Of a stretch of DNA of 64,000 nucleotides, positions 46,448 through 55,365 are shown piece by piece. Origin of the DNA: Pseudomonadota bacterium. Its GTDB lineage: Bacteria > Pseudomonadota > Alphaproteobacteria > Rhizobiales > Rhizobiaceae. How positions within the stretch are numbered: position 1 is the stretch's first letter; every line of letters begins with the position of its first letter. The notes under the pieces are model-generated. The model was given only the letters and a program-made list of their open reading frames with translations. It searched no databases and was not told the DNA's origin. The stretch spans positions 70,909 to 134,908 of the forward strand of contig JAEWLS010000013.1 of assembly GCA_023457435.1 (NCBI GenBank), in the 5' to 3' direction. A program made the position numbers and the translations under genes.

Positions 46448-46932
46448 GCGCATCGGTCGCCATCATCATGGGCAGCCAGTCGGACTGGGCTACGATGCGC
46501 CACGCGGCGGAGACGCTCGAGGCGCTGGGCGTTGCCCACGACGAGCTCATCGTGTCCGCGCACCGGACGCCTGAGCGGCTCTACCGGTTCGCCAGGGGCG
46601 CCCGCGCCAAAGGCCACAAGGTGATCATCGCGGGCGCGGGCGGCGCGGCGCATCTGCCTGGCATGACGGCGGCGCTGACCCCGCTGCCCGTCTTCGGCGT
46701 GCCGGTCGAGTCGAAGGCCCTCTCGGGCGTCGATTCGCTGCATTCCATCGTCCAGATGCCGGCCGGAATTCCGGTAGGAACGCTTGCCATCGGCAAGGCC
46801 GGCGCGATCAACGCGGCGTTGCTCGCCGCGGCGGTGCTGGCGCTGTCCGATTCGGCACTTGCCGAAAGGCTCGACGCCTGGCGCGCGAAGCAGAGCGAAG
46901 CCGTAGCCGAAGTGCCAGACCGCGACGCATGA
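46444..46932 (+). CDS. purE: N5-carboxyaminoimidazole ribonucleotide mutase (class I PurE)
   Basis: Moves the carboxyl group of N5-CAIR to give CAIR in purine synthesis. The 162-residue protein has the family signatures IIMGSQSDWATMRHAAETLEALG, VSAHRTPERLY, AGAGGAAHLPGMTAALTPLPVFGVPVES and SLHSIVQMPAGIPVGTLAIGKAG. Its ATG overlaps the upstream YdcH stop and its stop overlaps purK. Confidence 0.97.
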   Translation: MSASVAIIMGSQSDWATMRHAAETLEALGVAHDELIVSAHRTPERLYRFARGARAKGHKVIIAGAGGAAHLPGMTAALTPLPVFGVPVESKALSGVDSLHSIVQMPAGIPVGTLAIGKAGAINAALLAAAVLALSDSALAERLDAWRAKQSEAVAEVPDRDA

Positions 46933-47999
46933 CGGCGCTGCCGGCCAACTCGACGATCGGCATCATCGGTGGCGGCCAGCTCGGCCGCATGCTGGCCATG
47001 GCTGCCGCCCGGCTGTCCTACCGCGTCGTCATCCTGGAGCCGCAGCAAGGCTGCCCGGCTGCGCAGGTGGCCAACCGGCACATCGCGGCGCCTTACGACG
47101 ATGCGCATGCGCTGGCCGAACTCGCCGCCGCCTGCGACGTCGTCACCTACGAATTCGAGAACGTGCCGGTCGATGCCGCGCAGCGTCTGCAGCACGACGT
47201 GTCCGTCTACCCGCCGCCTCGCGCTCTCGCGGTGAGCCAGGATCGCATCGTCGAAAAGCGCTTCCTCAATTCCATCGGCCTGCCGACGGCGCCGTTCAGG
47301 GAAGTCGATTCCGACCGCGACCTCGTCGCCGCGCTGGCGGAGTTCGGCGGCAACGGCATCCTGAAGACCAGGCGCATGGGCTACGACGGCAAGGGCCAGC
47401 GCCTTTTCCGCGACGCCGCGCCGGAGGCTGCGTTCGGCGCGTATGAAGAGATGGGCGGCGTCCCGCTTGTGCTGGAAGGCTTCGTGCGGTTCGAGCGCGA
47501 GATCTCGGTCATCGCCGCACGTGACCGCGCCGGCAACTGCACCTGTTACGACCCCGCCGAAAACGTCCACGAAGACGGCATCCTTCGCCGGTCGAGCGTG
47601 CCTGCCTCGATATCGAGCGATACGGCGATTGCCGCGCAGGCGTACGCGACCACGATACTGCAAGAGCTCGACTATGTCGGCGTGCTGGGCGTCGAGCTTT
47701 TCGATGCGCGAGATGGGCTGGTGGTCAACGAGATAGCCCCGCGCGTGCACAATTCCGGTCACTGGACCGAGGCCGCCTGTGCAGTATCGCAGTTCGACAT
47801 GCACATCCGCGCGGTGGCCGGTCTGCCGCTCGGCAGCGCGCGCCGCCATACCGACTGCGTCATGGAAAACCTGATCGGCGAGGAGGTGCTGAAAGCGCCT
47901 TCGCTGGCCGCTGAACCCGACCTCATGCTCCACCTCTACGGCAAGGCGGAGGCGCGGCCCGGCCGCAAGATGGGCCACTTCACCTGGCTCCGCGGTTGA
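46929..47999 (+). CDS. purK: 5-(carboxyamino)imidazole ribonucleotide synthase
   Basis: ATP-grasp enzyme making N5-CAIR from AIR, bicarbonate and ATP, the partner step of PurE. The 356-residue protein starts with IGIIGGGQLGRMLAMAAARLSYRV and has TYEFENVPVDAAQRL, KTRRMGYDGKGQRLF and VVNEIAPRVHNSGHWTEAACAVSQFD. It overlaps purE by 4 bases and is followed by a terminator. Confidence 0.97.
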   Translation: MTALPANSTIGIIGGGQLGRMLAMAAARLSYRVVILEPQQGCPAAQVANRHIAAPYDDAHALAELAAACDVVTYEFENVPVDAAQRLQHDVSVYPPPRALAVSQDRIVEKRFLNSIGLPTAPFREVDSDRDLVAALAEFGGNGILKTRRMGYDGKGQRLFRDAAPEAAFGAYEEMGGVPLVLEGFVRFEREISVIAARDRAGNCTCYDPAENVHEDGILRRSSVPASISSDTAIAAQAYATTILQELDYVGVLGVELFDARDGLVVNEIAPRVHNSGHWTEAACAVSQFDMHIRAVAGLPLGSARRHTDCVMENLIGEEVLKAPSLAAEPDLMLHLYGKAEARPGRKMGHFTWLRG

Positions 48000-48040
48000 C
48001 AGGCGCGACGTCCTTCGTCTAAGAGCCCGCATCCTTTTCG

Positions 48041-48063
48041 AGCGCGCCTTCGGGCGCGTTTCT
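48041..48063 (+). terminator. rho-independent terminator after purK
   Basis: GCGCGCC-TTCG-GGCGCG stem with a stable TTCG loop followed by TTTCTT, 41 bases past the purK stop and before the bL36 gene. Confidence 0.8.
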
Positions 48064-48101
48064 TGTGTCCGGCAGAGCCGGTCCAAAGTCGGACGAGAAC
48101 A

Positions 48102-48227
48102 ATGAAGATCAAGAACTCGCTCAAGTCGCTCAAGGGCCGTCATCGCGACAACCGCATGGTTCGCCGCAAGGGCCGCATCTACATCATCAACAAGACCGCC
48201 CCGCGCTACAAGGCGCGCCAGGGCTGA
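48102..48227 (+). CDS. rpmJ: 50S ribosomal protein bL36, zinc-free form
   Basis: A 41-residue basic protein: MKIKNSLKSLKGRHRDNR, then MVRRKGRIYIINKTAPRYKARQG. This is the C-minus (zinc-free) bL36 family, lacking the zinc-binding Cys/His set. The short size and Lys/Arg content agree. It stands alone between a terminator and the TPR-protein gene, and is too short to appear as a large open frame. Confidence 0.93.
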   Translation: MKIKNSLKSLKGRHRDNRMVRRKGRIYIINKTAPRYKARQG

Positions 48228-48292
48228 CGCCCGCGTAGCCCTCACGGGAATGTCAGTTTGACGGCTTCGCTGGCGGGACTAGTTTCCACGCC

Positions 48293-48895
48293 ATGCGGAG
48301 CCTTTCGGCATTTGCCTTCCTGATTCTCGCCGCCGGTTCGGCGCATGCGCAGACCACCGGCCTTGCGGCCCCTGTGCCCGCGGCAGCCGACGCGGAATCG
48401 CGCCCGCTCGATGCGAAGGCACGGCTCGACAAGCTCTTTTCCGACCTGAAGCGCGAGCGCAATCCACGCGGCGCCGAGCGGATCGCGAATTTCATTCGCG
48501 AGGAGTGGGGCAAGTCGGGCAGCGCCTCGATCGACCTGCTGATGCAATGGTCGGCGAAGGCTATCGCCGAGAAGAAGTTCGACGCTGCGCTCGATTTTCT
48601 CGACCAGGTGACGACGCTTGCCCCGCATTATGCGGAAGGCTGGAACCGCCGCGCTACCGTTCACTACATGATGAACAGCTACGGCAAGTCGATGACCGAT
48701 ATCGAGCGCACGCTGCGGCTCGAACCACGGCACTTCGGCGCGCTTTCAGGCATGGCCGAGATCATGAAGGCCTATGGCCGCAAGGAAGCGGCGCTCGATG
48801 CATTCGAGCGAGTCCTCGCCGTCTATCCGATGCTGCGCAACGCCCAGGAGGAAGTGGCGACGCTTGCCGACGAACTTGCCGGCGAGGGCATCTGA
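48293..48895 (+). CDS. exported tetratricopeptide-repeat protein
   Basis: A 200-residue protein with a signal peptide ending at SAHAQ (about residue 19). The mature part contains two clear TPR-like helical repeats: FDAALDFLDQVTTLAPHYAEGWNRRATVHYMMNSYGK and RTLRLEPRHFGALSGMAEIMKAYGRKEAALDAFERVLAVYP. It would act as a periplasmic protein-protein adaptor; partners are unknown. It precedes an alpha/beta hydrolase gene by 46 bases. Confidence 0.85.
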   Translation: MRSLSAFAFLILAAGSAHAQTTGLAAPVPAAADAESRPLDAKARLDKLFSDLKRERNPRGAERIANFIREEWGKSGSASIDLLMQWSAKAIAEKKFDAALDFLDQVTTLAPHYAEGWNRRATVHYMMNSYGKSMTDIERTLRLEPRHFGALSGMAEIMKAYGRKEAALDAFERVLAVYPMLRNAQEEVATLADELAGEGI

Positions 48896-48941
48896 CGGCA
48901 TCCTCGGCGCAACTCCGCGCCACGGTCTCCGTATATCACGC

Positions 48942-49997
48942 ATGAACATCGTCACGACCGTCGCAGCCCTGGTGCTCGGGCTGCTCGTCCTCCTCTTCGT
49001 TGGCACGCGCATCGGCGCGTGGATCATCGAGCGGCGCAATCCGCCCGCCGGCGAATTCATCGAGGTGCTGGGGACCCGGCTCCACTACGTCCACGTACCG
49101 GCAGGCGCGGACCAAGATCTGCCGCCCGTCGTGTTCGTCCATGGCGCGAGCGCCAATCTGCTCGACCAGATGCTGCCGATGCGCCCGCTGCTCGAAGGCC
49201 GCGCCGAACTGCTCTTCTTCGATCGTCCCGGGCATGGCTGGTCGGAGCGCGGCGAGATGAACGAGACGCCCAACGGCCAGGCGCGCACCATCGCCGCGCT
49301 GCTGGACAGGGTCGGCATCGCGCGGGCGATCGTCGTCGGCCATTCCTTCGGGGGTGGCATCGCCGCCGCCTTCGCGCTCGCCTATCCGGAGCGGGTGTCC
49401 GGACTGGTCTTCCTGTCGTCGGCTACGCATCCGTGGGATGGCGGCGAGACTTCATGGTACTACCCGATTGCCGCGCATCCGATCTTCGGCCCGGTTTTCA
49501 CAGCCTTGCTGACGCTGCCGGCGGGCTTTCAGCGCATCGGCACGGCCACCGAAAGCGTGTTCGAGCCTAATCCCGTTCCGCCGACCTATCTGCGCGACGC
49601 CGGCATCGTGCTGGTTCTTCGTCCCGGCGCCTTCCGCGCGAATGCTACCGATGTCGAGAATTTGCATGCGCACGTCACCGCGGCGGCGCCGCGCTACGGC
49701 GAAATCAAGGTGCCGACGGTGGTCATCTCGGGCGACAGCGACACGGTAGTGTACGAGGAACTGCATTCGCTCGGTCTGAAGCGCGACCTTCCCGATGCCG
49801 AGCTCGTGTGGATCTGCGGTCTGGGCCACAAGCCCGACTGGGTGGCGCCCGATCTGGTCGTCGCATCGATCGAGAAGGTCGCCGGACAGGCGCGCGATCT
49901 CCAGACCATGGCGCGACAGGTCGAAGCGCGCATCGTCAAAGAGATCGGCCCTCGCAACTGCGTCTCGCCGGAAGAGGCCGCGAAGCGGCGGCGCTAG
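48942..49997 (+). CDS. alpha/beta hydrolase, membrane-anchored
   Basis: A 351-residue hydrolase with an N-terminal TM anchor (TTVAALVLGLLVLLFVG, residues 4-20). Hydrolase motifs: oxyanion VFVHGASANLLDQM, nucleophile elbow VGHSFGGGIA (Ser), acid in ISGDSDTVV and His in CGLGHKPDWV. Substrate cannot be assigned. ATG at 48942 excludes an upstream frame inside the TPR gene. Convergent with the creatininase-family gene; their stops overlap by 4 bases. Confidence 0.9.
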   Translation: MNIVTTVAALVLGLLVLLFVGTRIGAWIIERRNPPAGEFIEVLGTRLHYVHVPAGADQDLPPVVFVHGASANLLDQMLPMRPLLEGRAELLFFDRPGHGWSERGEMNETPNGQARTIAALLDRVGIARAIVVGHSFGGGIAAAFALAYPERVSGLVFLSSATHPWDGGETSWYYPIAAHPIFGPVFTALLTLPAGFQRIGTATESVFEPNPVPPTYLRDAGIVLVLRPGAFRANATDVENLHAHVTAAAPRYGEIKVPTVVISGDSDTVVYEELHSLGLKRDLPDAELVWICGLGHKPDWVAPDLVVASIEKVAGQARDLQTMARQVEARIVKEIGPRNCVSPEEAAKRRR

Positions 49998-50785
49998 TCC
50001 GGCAAGCGGGCGCGCCGTATCTCGTGCAGCAGTTCGATCATGCCGGCGACCTGCCGCTCGGCGAGGATACGACCCTTCTCCGAACTCGCCGCGGCGGCGT
50101 TGCCGACCGCGCCCGCAGGGTTTAGGTCGCTGGCGATCCAGGCATAGGCGTGTGTGCCGGTCGGGCGGAGATGCACGAAGTCGTCCTCGTCCTCGGCGGC
50201 TCGCGAGACGAAGTCAGCGGCCCTGGCCATGTCGACTAGGTCCGGCCGGAAATGCAGCATCAGCGAGGTTTCGATGTCGCCGCCATGGATTCCATGCCGC
50301 CGCTCGCGCTCGGTGACCAGCCCATCGGCAGGCGGAAAGCGTGTCCATCCGGTCTTCACGACGAGCATGTCCGCCCGCACGCGCAGTTCGCGCGCGACGA
50401 TGCCCATCACCTCTTCGTTGCCGCCGTGCGAGTTGATCATGACCAGCTTGCGGATCCCGGCGCGCGCCACCGACATGCCTAAGTCGGTCCATGCTGCGAT
50501 CAGCGTCGGTGCGTCGTGCGTCACGGTGCCCGCAGCCCATAGATGCTCGTTCGACTTGCCGACCTGCTGTATCGGCAGGATGCGCAGGTCGAAGCTCGGC
50601 GGCAGCTCTCTGGCAAGCTGATCCAGGCAGCTCAAGTTGAGGATCGCGTCGGTGCCGACCGGGAGATGCGGCCCGTGCTGTTCGATGGCCGCGATCGGCA
50701 GCATCGCAACGGTGAGCATCGGATCCACCCCGGCGAAGTCGGGCGCGGAGAAGTCGCTCCACCAGATCTTGCGCGTCATCGTCAC
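49994..50785 (-). CDS. creatininase-family amidohydrolase
   Basis: A 263-residue metal-dependent amidohydrolase of the creatininase fold, which includes creatininase, FAPy deformylase ArfB, and MftE. Metal motifs: IEQHGPHLPVGTD (about residues 34-46), MINSHGGNEEV and HGIHGGDIETSLML, the usual Glu/His/Asp set. A start at GTG 50785 overlaps the RidA stop; an ATG at 50779 is also possible. It is coupled with a RidA gene and diverges from an ABC transporter. This suggests opening of a cyclic or secondary amide of the imported compound, an inference from context. Confidence 0.9.
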   Translation of the reverse strand: MTMTRKIWWSDFSAPDFAGVDPMLTVAMLPIAAIEQHGPHLPVGTDAILNLSCLDQLARELPPSFDLRILPIQQVGKSNEHLWAAGTVTHDAPTLIAAWTDLGMSVARAGIRKLVMINSHGGNEEVMGIVARELRVRADMLVVKTGWTRFPPADGLVTERERRHGIHGGDIETSLMLHFRPDLVDMARAADFVSRAAEDEDDFVHLRPTGTHAYAWIASDLNPAGAVGNAAAASSEKGRILAERQVAGMIELLHEIRRARLPD

Positions 50786-51168
50786 GCCTTCGCTGCGACG
50801 GCTTCGATCTCGACGACGAATTCGGGACGCGCGAAGCCCGAAACGATGACCAGCGTGGATGCGGGGAAGGGCGCAGGAAACAGCGCATTGCGGACTTCCA
50901 TGTACTCCGGCAGGTGCTCGCGCCCTGTCACGAATGCATTGATGCGGATGATGTCCGAAAGATCCATGTCGGCCTCGCGAAGCGTCGCGCGAACATTTTC
51001 GAAGCAGAGCCGAGCCTGCGCGGCGCAGTCGCTCGGAATGTGGCCCTTCGCATCGATACCGAGCTGGCCGGAGCAGAACACGATGCGCTGGTTGGGCGGG
51101 ATTTCGACGCCATGGCTATAAGCGGAGAAGGGCGGATGGATCGCGTTCGGAGCGAGAATTCTGGTCAT
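50782..51168 (-). CDS. RidA family (YjgF/YER057c/UK114) protein
   Basis: A 128-residue Rid-family protein. Family features are IVFCSGQLGID, FENVRATLREADMDLSDIIRINAFVTG and the end ARPEFVVEIEAVA, which keeps the Arg followed by VEIE used for 2-iminoacid hydrolysis in RidA. Such proteins speed hydrolysis of enamine/imine products of deamination or oxidation. It shares a transcript with the creatininase-like gene and lies 183 bases from the divergent transporter, a natural partner for imines made by the cluster. Confidence 0.92.
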   Translation of the reverse strand: MTRILAPNAIHPPFSAYSHGVEIPPNQRIVFCSGQLGIDAKGHIPSDCAAQARLCFENVRATLREADMDLSDIIRINAFVTGREHLPEYMEVRNALFPAPFPASTLVIVSGFARPEFVVEIEAVAAKA

Positions 51169-51351
51169 GGGCCTTTCCGGCTCGGGGCTGCGATGAAGGC
51201 GCAGACTAAACCGGGGATGCGTCTTCGCAAGCGACTTCGCAAGAATTTCGCTTTACGCCGCGCCGCATTGCGGTAAGATTTTGTGCAGCGCAACCATCTG
51301 CCTGAACAAGAGGCAGACGTGCCGAAATTCCCGTCAAACTGGAGCGGAATC

Positions 51352-52359
51352 ATGCGTAATCTCATGGGGCTCGCAGGGGCGTTCGTCGTCGCTGCGTCGG
51401 TGGTGTCCAGCGCCTCGGCGCAGGAACTGACCAAGGTTTCGTTCGGTACGAACTGGCTCGCGCAAGGGGAGCACGGCGGTTACTACCAGGCGGTCGCCGA
51501 CGGCACCTACAAGACGTATGGCCTCGACGTGACGATCCGCCAGGGCGGTCCGCAAGGCGCCAACCGCTCGTTGTTGCTCGGCGGACAGATCGACTTCTAC
51601 ATGGCTGGCGCGGCAAGCGCGATCGATGCGGTCAAGGAAGGTCTGCCGACAGTCACCCTGGCGGCAATCTTCCAGAAGGATCCTCAGGTCCTGATGGCTC
51701 ACCCTGACCAGGGCTACGACAAGTTCGCGGACCTCGCGAAGGCGAGCAAGATCATCATGGGGAAAGAGGGTTTCATCACCTATTTCGAGTGGATGAAGGC
51801 CAATTTCGAGGGCTTCAAGGACGAGCAGTATCAGCCCTACACTTTCAACCCGGCGCCGTTCATCGCGGACAAGAAGTCCGCGCAGCAGGGCTACCTGACG
51901 TCCGAGCCTTTCGAGGTGGAACGGCAGGCTGGATTCAAGCCCGTCGTGTTCCTGCTGGCCGATGAAGGCTACGATCCGTACTCGACGACCATCGAGGGGA
52001 TGCAGGCCTATGTCGCCGCCAACCCGGACACTGCGAAGCGCTTTGTCGAGGCGTCGATCGTGGGCTGGTACAATTACCTCTATGGCGACAACAAAGCCGC
52101 CAACGACCTTATCAAGAAAGACAATCCCGAGATGACCGACGAGCAGCTCGCCTACTCGCTGGCCAAAATGAAGGAATACGGCATCCTCGTCTCGGGCGAT
52201 GCGGAGACGCAGGGCATCGGGTGCATGACCGACGCGCGGTGGGCCGATTTCTACAAGAAGATGTCGGCGGTCGGTCGCTTCCCTGAAGGCCTCGACGTGA
52301 CCAAGGCGTATACCACAGAGTACGTATGCAAGGGGCTCGGCAAGGAACTGGTGAAGTAG
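51352..52359 (+). CDS. NitT/TauT (NMT1/THI5-like) ABC substrate-binding protein
   Basis: A 335-residue periplasmic protein with a signal peptide ending VVSSASAQ (near residue 23). Lobe sequence VSFGTNWLAQGEHGGYYQAVADGTYKTYGLDVTIRQGGPQGANRSLLLGGQIDFYMAG is the NMT1/THI5-like pattern, followed by IFQKDPQVLMAHP and EGFITYFEWM. Family ligands include aliphatic sulfonates, nitrate/bicarbonate and pyrimidine precursors. ATG at 51352 (MRNLMGL) has GGAGCGGA upstream; an earlier start at 51283 is unlikely. Ligand unknown. Confidence 0.9.
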   Translation: MRNLMGLAGAFVVAASVVSSASAQELTKVSFGTNWLAQGEHGGYYQAVADGTYKTYGLDVTIRQGGPQGANRSLLLGGQIDFYMAGAASAIDAVKEGLPTVTLAAIFQKDPQVLMAHPDQGYDKFADLAKASKIIMGKEGFITYFEWMKANFEGFKDEQYQPYTFNPAPFIADKKSAQQGYLTSEPFEVERQAGFKPVVFLLADEGYDPYSTTIEGMQAYVAANPDTAKRFVEASIVGWYNYLYGDNKAANDLIKKDNPEMTDEQLAYSLAKMKEYGILVSGDAETQGIGCMTDARWADFYKKMSAVGRFPEGLDVTKAYTTEYVCKGLGKELVK

Positions 52360-52393
52360 CCGCCCGCAGCCGTAGCGAACGAACGAGGCCGGC

Positions 52394-53233
52394 TTGGTCC
52401 TGACTTACGACAGCGCGCAGAACGGCGCGGCGGCCTCGGCCGCCCGCCGGCGGCTGGTCGTGTCGATGAAGAACGTGTCGAAGACGTTCTCCAACGGCAC
52501 CGTCGCTCTTTCGGACATGAGCCTCGACGTCGCCGCCGGAGAATTCGTCAGCCTCCTTGGGCCCTCGGGCTGCGGCAAGTCGACGGCGCTGCGCATCATT
52601 GCCGGGCTGGGCCGGCAGACGTCTGGCTCCATGGACTGGCCATCCTCCAAGATCGACACCCGCGGACTGCCGGAAGGCGACATCGGATTCGTCTTCCAGG
52701 AGCCGACGCTGATGCCGTGGAAGACGGTGTTGGGCAACGTCTACCTGCCGCTCCGGCTGCGCGGCGCGCCCAGATCGGCGGTGCGTGCCCAGATCATGGA
52801 CATGCTCGGCCTCGTCGGCCTTGCCGACTTCGCCGACGCCTACCCGCGCGAGTTGTCGGGCGGTATGAAGATGCGCGTGTCGATTGCGCGTGCACTGGTC
52901 ACCCGGCCGAAGCTGCTGCTGATGGACGAGCCCTTCGCCGCGCTCGACGAGATCACCCGGCAGAAGCTGAACGACGACGTGCTCCGGCTCTGGAAGCAAG
53001 CCGGCGTCACCGTCATCTTCGTGACCCACTCGGTCTTTGAATCCGCCTACCTGTCGAGCCGGGTCGTGGTGATGAAGGCGCGCCCCGGTCAGGTGTTCGC
53101 CGACATTGCGCTCGATCCGCCGGCCGAGCGCGGCCAGGGCTACCGGACGTCCGAGCAGTATCGAATCACCAGCGCACGAGTTTCTGCCAGCCTGCAGGAA
53201 GCGATTCATCGCGGGGGAGGCGACCATGTCTGA
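52394..53233 (+). CDS. NitT/TauT-type ABC transporter ATP-binding protein
   Basis: A 279-residue ATPase of the SsuB/TauB group: Walker A GPSGCGKSTALRII, Q-loop FVFQEPTLMPWKTVLGNV, signature LSGGMKMRVSIARAL, Walker B LLMDEPFAALDE, H-loop FVTHSVFE. A 20-residue N-terminal extension precedes the core. TTG start at 52394 is used; a GTG just before MKNVSKTF (about residue 22) is possible. The stop overlaps the permease start. Confidence 0.93.
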   Translation: MVLTYDSAQNGAAASAARRRLVVSMKNVSKTFSNGTVALSDMSLDVAAGEFVSLLGPSGCGKSTALRIIAGLGRQTSGSMDWPSSKIDTRGLPEGDIGFVFQEPTLMPWKTVLGNVYLPLRLRGAPRSAVRAQIMDMLGLVGLADFADAYPRELSGGMKMRVSIARALVTRPKLLLMDEPFAALDEITRQKLNDDVLRLWKQAGVTVIFVTHSVFESAYLSSRVVVMKARPGQVFADIALDPPAERGQGYRTSEQYRITSARVSASLQEAIHRGGGDHV

Positions 53234-54050
53234 GGCGCCCCCGCCCGCCGCGCCGGGTACTGGCGTACTCGAGCGCGCGCTGCGCATCTGCGTGCCGGTT
53301 GGGATGTTCCTGCTCGCCGTGCTGGCATGGCATCTTTACGTCGCCGTCAACGAGGTGCCGCAATACATCCTGCCCGGGCCGATTGTTGTCGCACGCGCTC
53401 TCTGGAACGACTGGTCGACGCTATTTCCGGCGTTGCTGGTCACGCTGCGCATTACATTCACCGCGCTCGCCCTGGCGCTCGTCGGCGGCGTCGGCCTCGC
53501 AGTCATCCTCGTCCAGTCACGCTGGATCGAACTCGCTCTGTTCCCGTTCGCGGTGATCCTGCAGGTCACGCCGATCGTCGCCGTCGCGCCGCTGCTGCTC
53601 ATCTATGCACCGGACACGCACACCGCATTGCTGATCTGCGCCTTTCTCGTCGCCTTCTTCCCGATCCTGTCCAACATGGTGCAGGGGCTGAAGAGCGTCG
53701 ATCACAACCTGCTCAACCTGTTCGATCTGTACGGTGCTAGTCGCTGGCAGCAGCTCGTCTATCTCAAGCTGCCGGCTTCCCTGCCATATTTCATGGCCGG
53801 CCTTCGCATCGGCGGCGGCCTGGCGCTGATCGCCGCAGTGGTGGCCGAATTTGCAGCGGGCTCGGCCGGCGTCGGCTCCGGTCTTGCCTTTCGCCTGCTC
53901 GAAAGCCAATACCGGCTGAACATACCGCGCATGTTCGCCGCGCTGGTGCTGCTGACCGGAACCGGCATCGCGATCTTCGGCCTGACATCGCTCATCGCCT
54001 GGCTTTCGCTGCGGCGCTGGCACGAAAGCGCGCTGAAGCGGGAGAACTGA
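53226..54050 (+). CDS. NitT/TauT-type ABC transporter permease
   Basis: A 274-residue membrane protein of the SsuC/TauC type, six TM helices. Features: LPGPIVVARALWNDWSTLFPALLVTLRITF and the EAA-like loop region GASRWQQLVYLKLPASLPYFMAGLRIGGGLALIAAVVAEF. It overlaps the ATPase gene by 8 bases and is followed 1 base later by the deaminase-like gene, so the transporter and enzymes are one transcript. Confidence 0.93.
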   Translation: MSEAPPPAAPGTGVLERALRICVPVGMFLLAVLAWHLYVAVNEVPQYILPGPIVVARALWNDWSTLFPALLVTLRITFTALALALVGGVGLAVILVQSRWIELALFPFAVILQVTPIVAVAPLLLIYAPDTHTALLICAFLVAFFPILSNMVQGLKSVDHNLLNLFDLYGASRWQQLVYLKLPASLPYFMAGLRIGGGLALIAAVVAEFAAGSAGVGSGLAFRLLESQYRLNIPRMFAALVLLTGTGIAIFGLTSLIAWLSLRRWHESALKREN

Positions 54051-54051
54051 C

Positions 54052-55365
54052 TTGACAGCCGCCTTTTCCGCCGAACGCTATGTCCTCCGAAACGCCCGCC
54101 TCCCGGCCGCGGTGCTCGACGGTCCGCTGTCGGGCGCACTGGTGCGCCGCGACATCGTCTTGTCCGACGGCAAGGTCGAGGCCGTCCTGCAACCCGGCGA
54201 GGCCGCCGCGGGGCTGCCGGCGCACGATTGCGACGGCGGACTGGTCCTGCCGGCGTTCGTCGACGTCCACACGCATCTCGACAAGGGCCATATCTGGCCG
54301 CGTCGACCCAATCCCGACGGCACGTGGATGAACGCCCTGCTCTCCGTCGCTGCGGACCGCGAGGCCAACTGGTCCGCGTCCGACGTCGAAAGGCGCATGG
54401 ATTTCGCGCTGCGCTGCGCCTACGCGCATGGCACGGCCGCGATCCGCACGCATCTCGACAGCATCCCGCCGCAGCACGAGATCACCTGGGAGGTGTTCGA
54501 GGCGGTTCGCGAGCGGTGGGCCGGCCGGATCGAGCTGCAGGGCGTCTCTCTGCTCGGCCCGGACGATCTGCTCGACCGCGCCGTGCTGACGACCGTCGCG
54601 CGGCGCGCCAAGGCGGCCGGCGGCGTGCTCGGCGGCGCCATCGCCGACCATCCGGCAGCGCGCCAGGCGATGCTGAGCGTCGTCGAGACCGCCGGCGAGC
54701 TCGGGCTCGACGTCGACCTCCACTGCGACGAAACCGCCGCTCCCGCCTCGGACGCCCTGTTCTGGCTTGCCGACGCGGTGATCCAGACCGGCTTTGCCGG
54801 CAAGGTCAACGCCGGACATTGCTGTGCGCTCGCCACGCAGGACGACACCACGCGTGTCGCGACCATCGAGCGCGTGGCGGAGGCCGGCGTCGCGGTCACG
54901 TCGCTGCCCATGTGCAACATGTATCTCCAGGACCGCCTGAACGCCGGTGGGGTGACGACCCCGCGCTGGCGGGGCGTCACGCCGCTCAACGAGCTCAAGG
55001 CGGCGGGCGTGCCTGTCGCGATATCATCCGACAACACGCGCGACCCTTTCCACGCCTATGGCGACCTCGACTGTTTCGAGGTGCTTCGGGAGGGTGCCCG
55101 CATCCTCCATTTCGACCATCCGGCAGGAGAGGCCTGGCTGTGGGCGCGTGCGGTCGGGGCGGACGCCGCCGCGATTGCCGGCTTCGGATATTCGGCGCTG
55201 ATCGGCGCGGGGAGACCGGCAGATTTCGTGCTGTTCCGCGCACGCGACTGGACCGAGCTGATGTCACGTCCGCAATCGGACCGCGTCGTGGTGCGCGCCG
55301 GCAAGGCGATCGACACGACGCTGCCGGACTACCGCGAACTCGACGATCTCATGGGAGTGCGGTGA
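54052..55365 (+). CDS. cytosine-deaminase-like amidohydrolase
   Basis: A 437-residue metal-dependent amidohydrolase of the CodA/atrazine-chlorohydrolase-like group. Metal motifs: VDVHTHLDKGH (about residues 73-83), DVDLHCDETAAP (about 221-232), NAGHCCALATQDD and ISSDNTRDPF with the final Asp. CodA-type enzymes deaminate cytosine, isocytosine or related cyclic amidines, so an exocyclic amine or amidine substrate is likely. TTG at 54052 is the start, with GGGAGAA 5 bases upstream. It overlaps the next gene by 1 base. Confidence 0.9.
   Translation: MTAAFSAERYVLRNARLPAAVLDGPLSGALVRRDIVLSDGKVEAVLQPGEAAAGLPAHDCDGGLVLPAFVDVHTHLDKGHIWPRRPNPDGTWMNALLSVAADREANWSASDVERRMDFALRCAYAHGTAAIRTHLDSIPPQHEITWEVFEAVRERWAGRIELQGVSLLGPDDLLDRAVLTTVARRAKAAGGVLGGAIADHPAARQAMLSVVETAGELGLDVDLHCDETAAPASDALFWLADAVIQTGFAGKVNAGHCCALATQDDTTRVATIERVAEAGVAVTSLPMCNMYLQDRLNAGGVTTPRWRGVTPLNELKAAGVPVAISSDNTRDPFHAYGDLDCFEVLREGARILHFDHPAGEAWLWARAVGADAAAIAGFGYSALIGAGRPADFVLFRARDWTELMSRPQSDRVVVRAGKAIDTTLPDYRELDDLMGVR

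Noticed and set aside
46581..48245. 554-codon minus-strand frame opposite purE-purK and bL36
   Set aside because: Overlaps three certain genes and encodes no domain; a shadow frame.
54228..55364. Extension of the FAD oxidase frame through the deaminase-like gene
   Set aside because: The upstream part is the wrong frame of the deaminase; the oxidase starts at 55365 with a normal N terminus.
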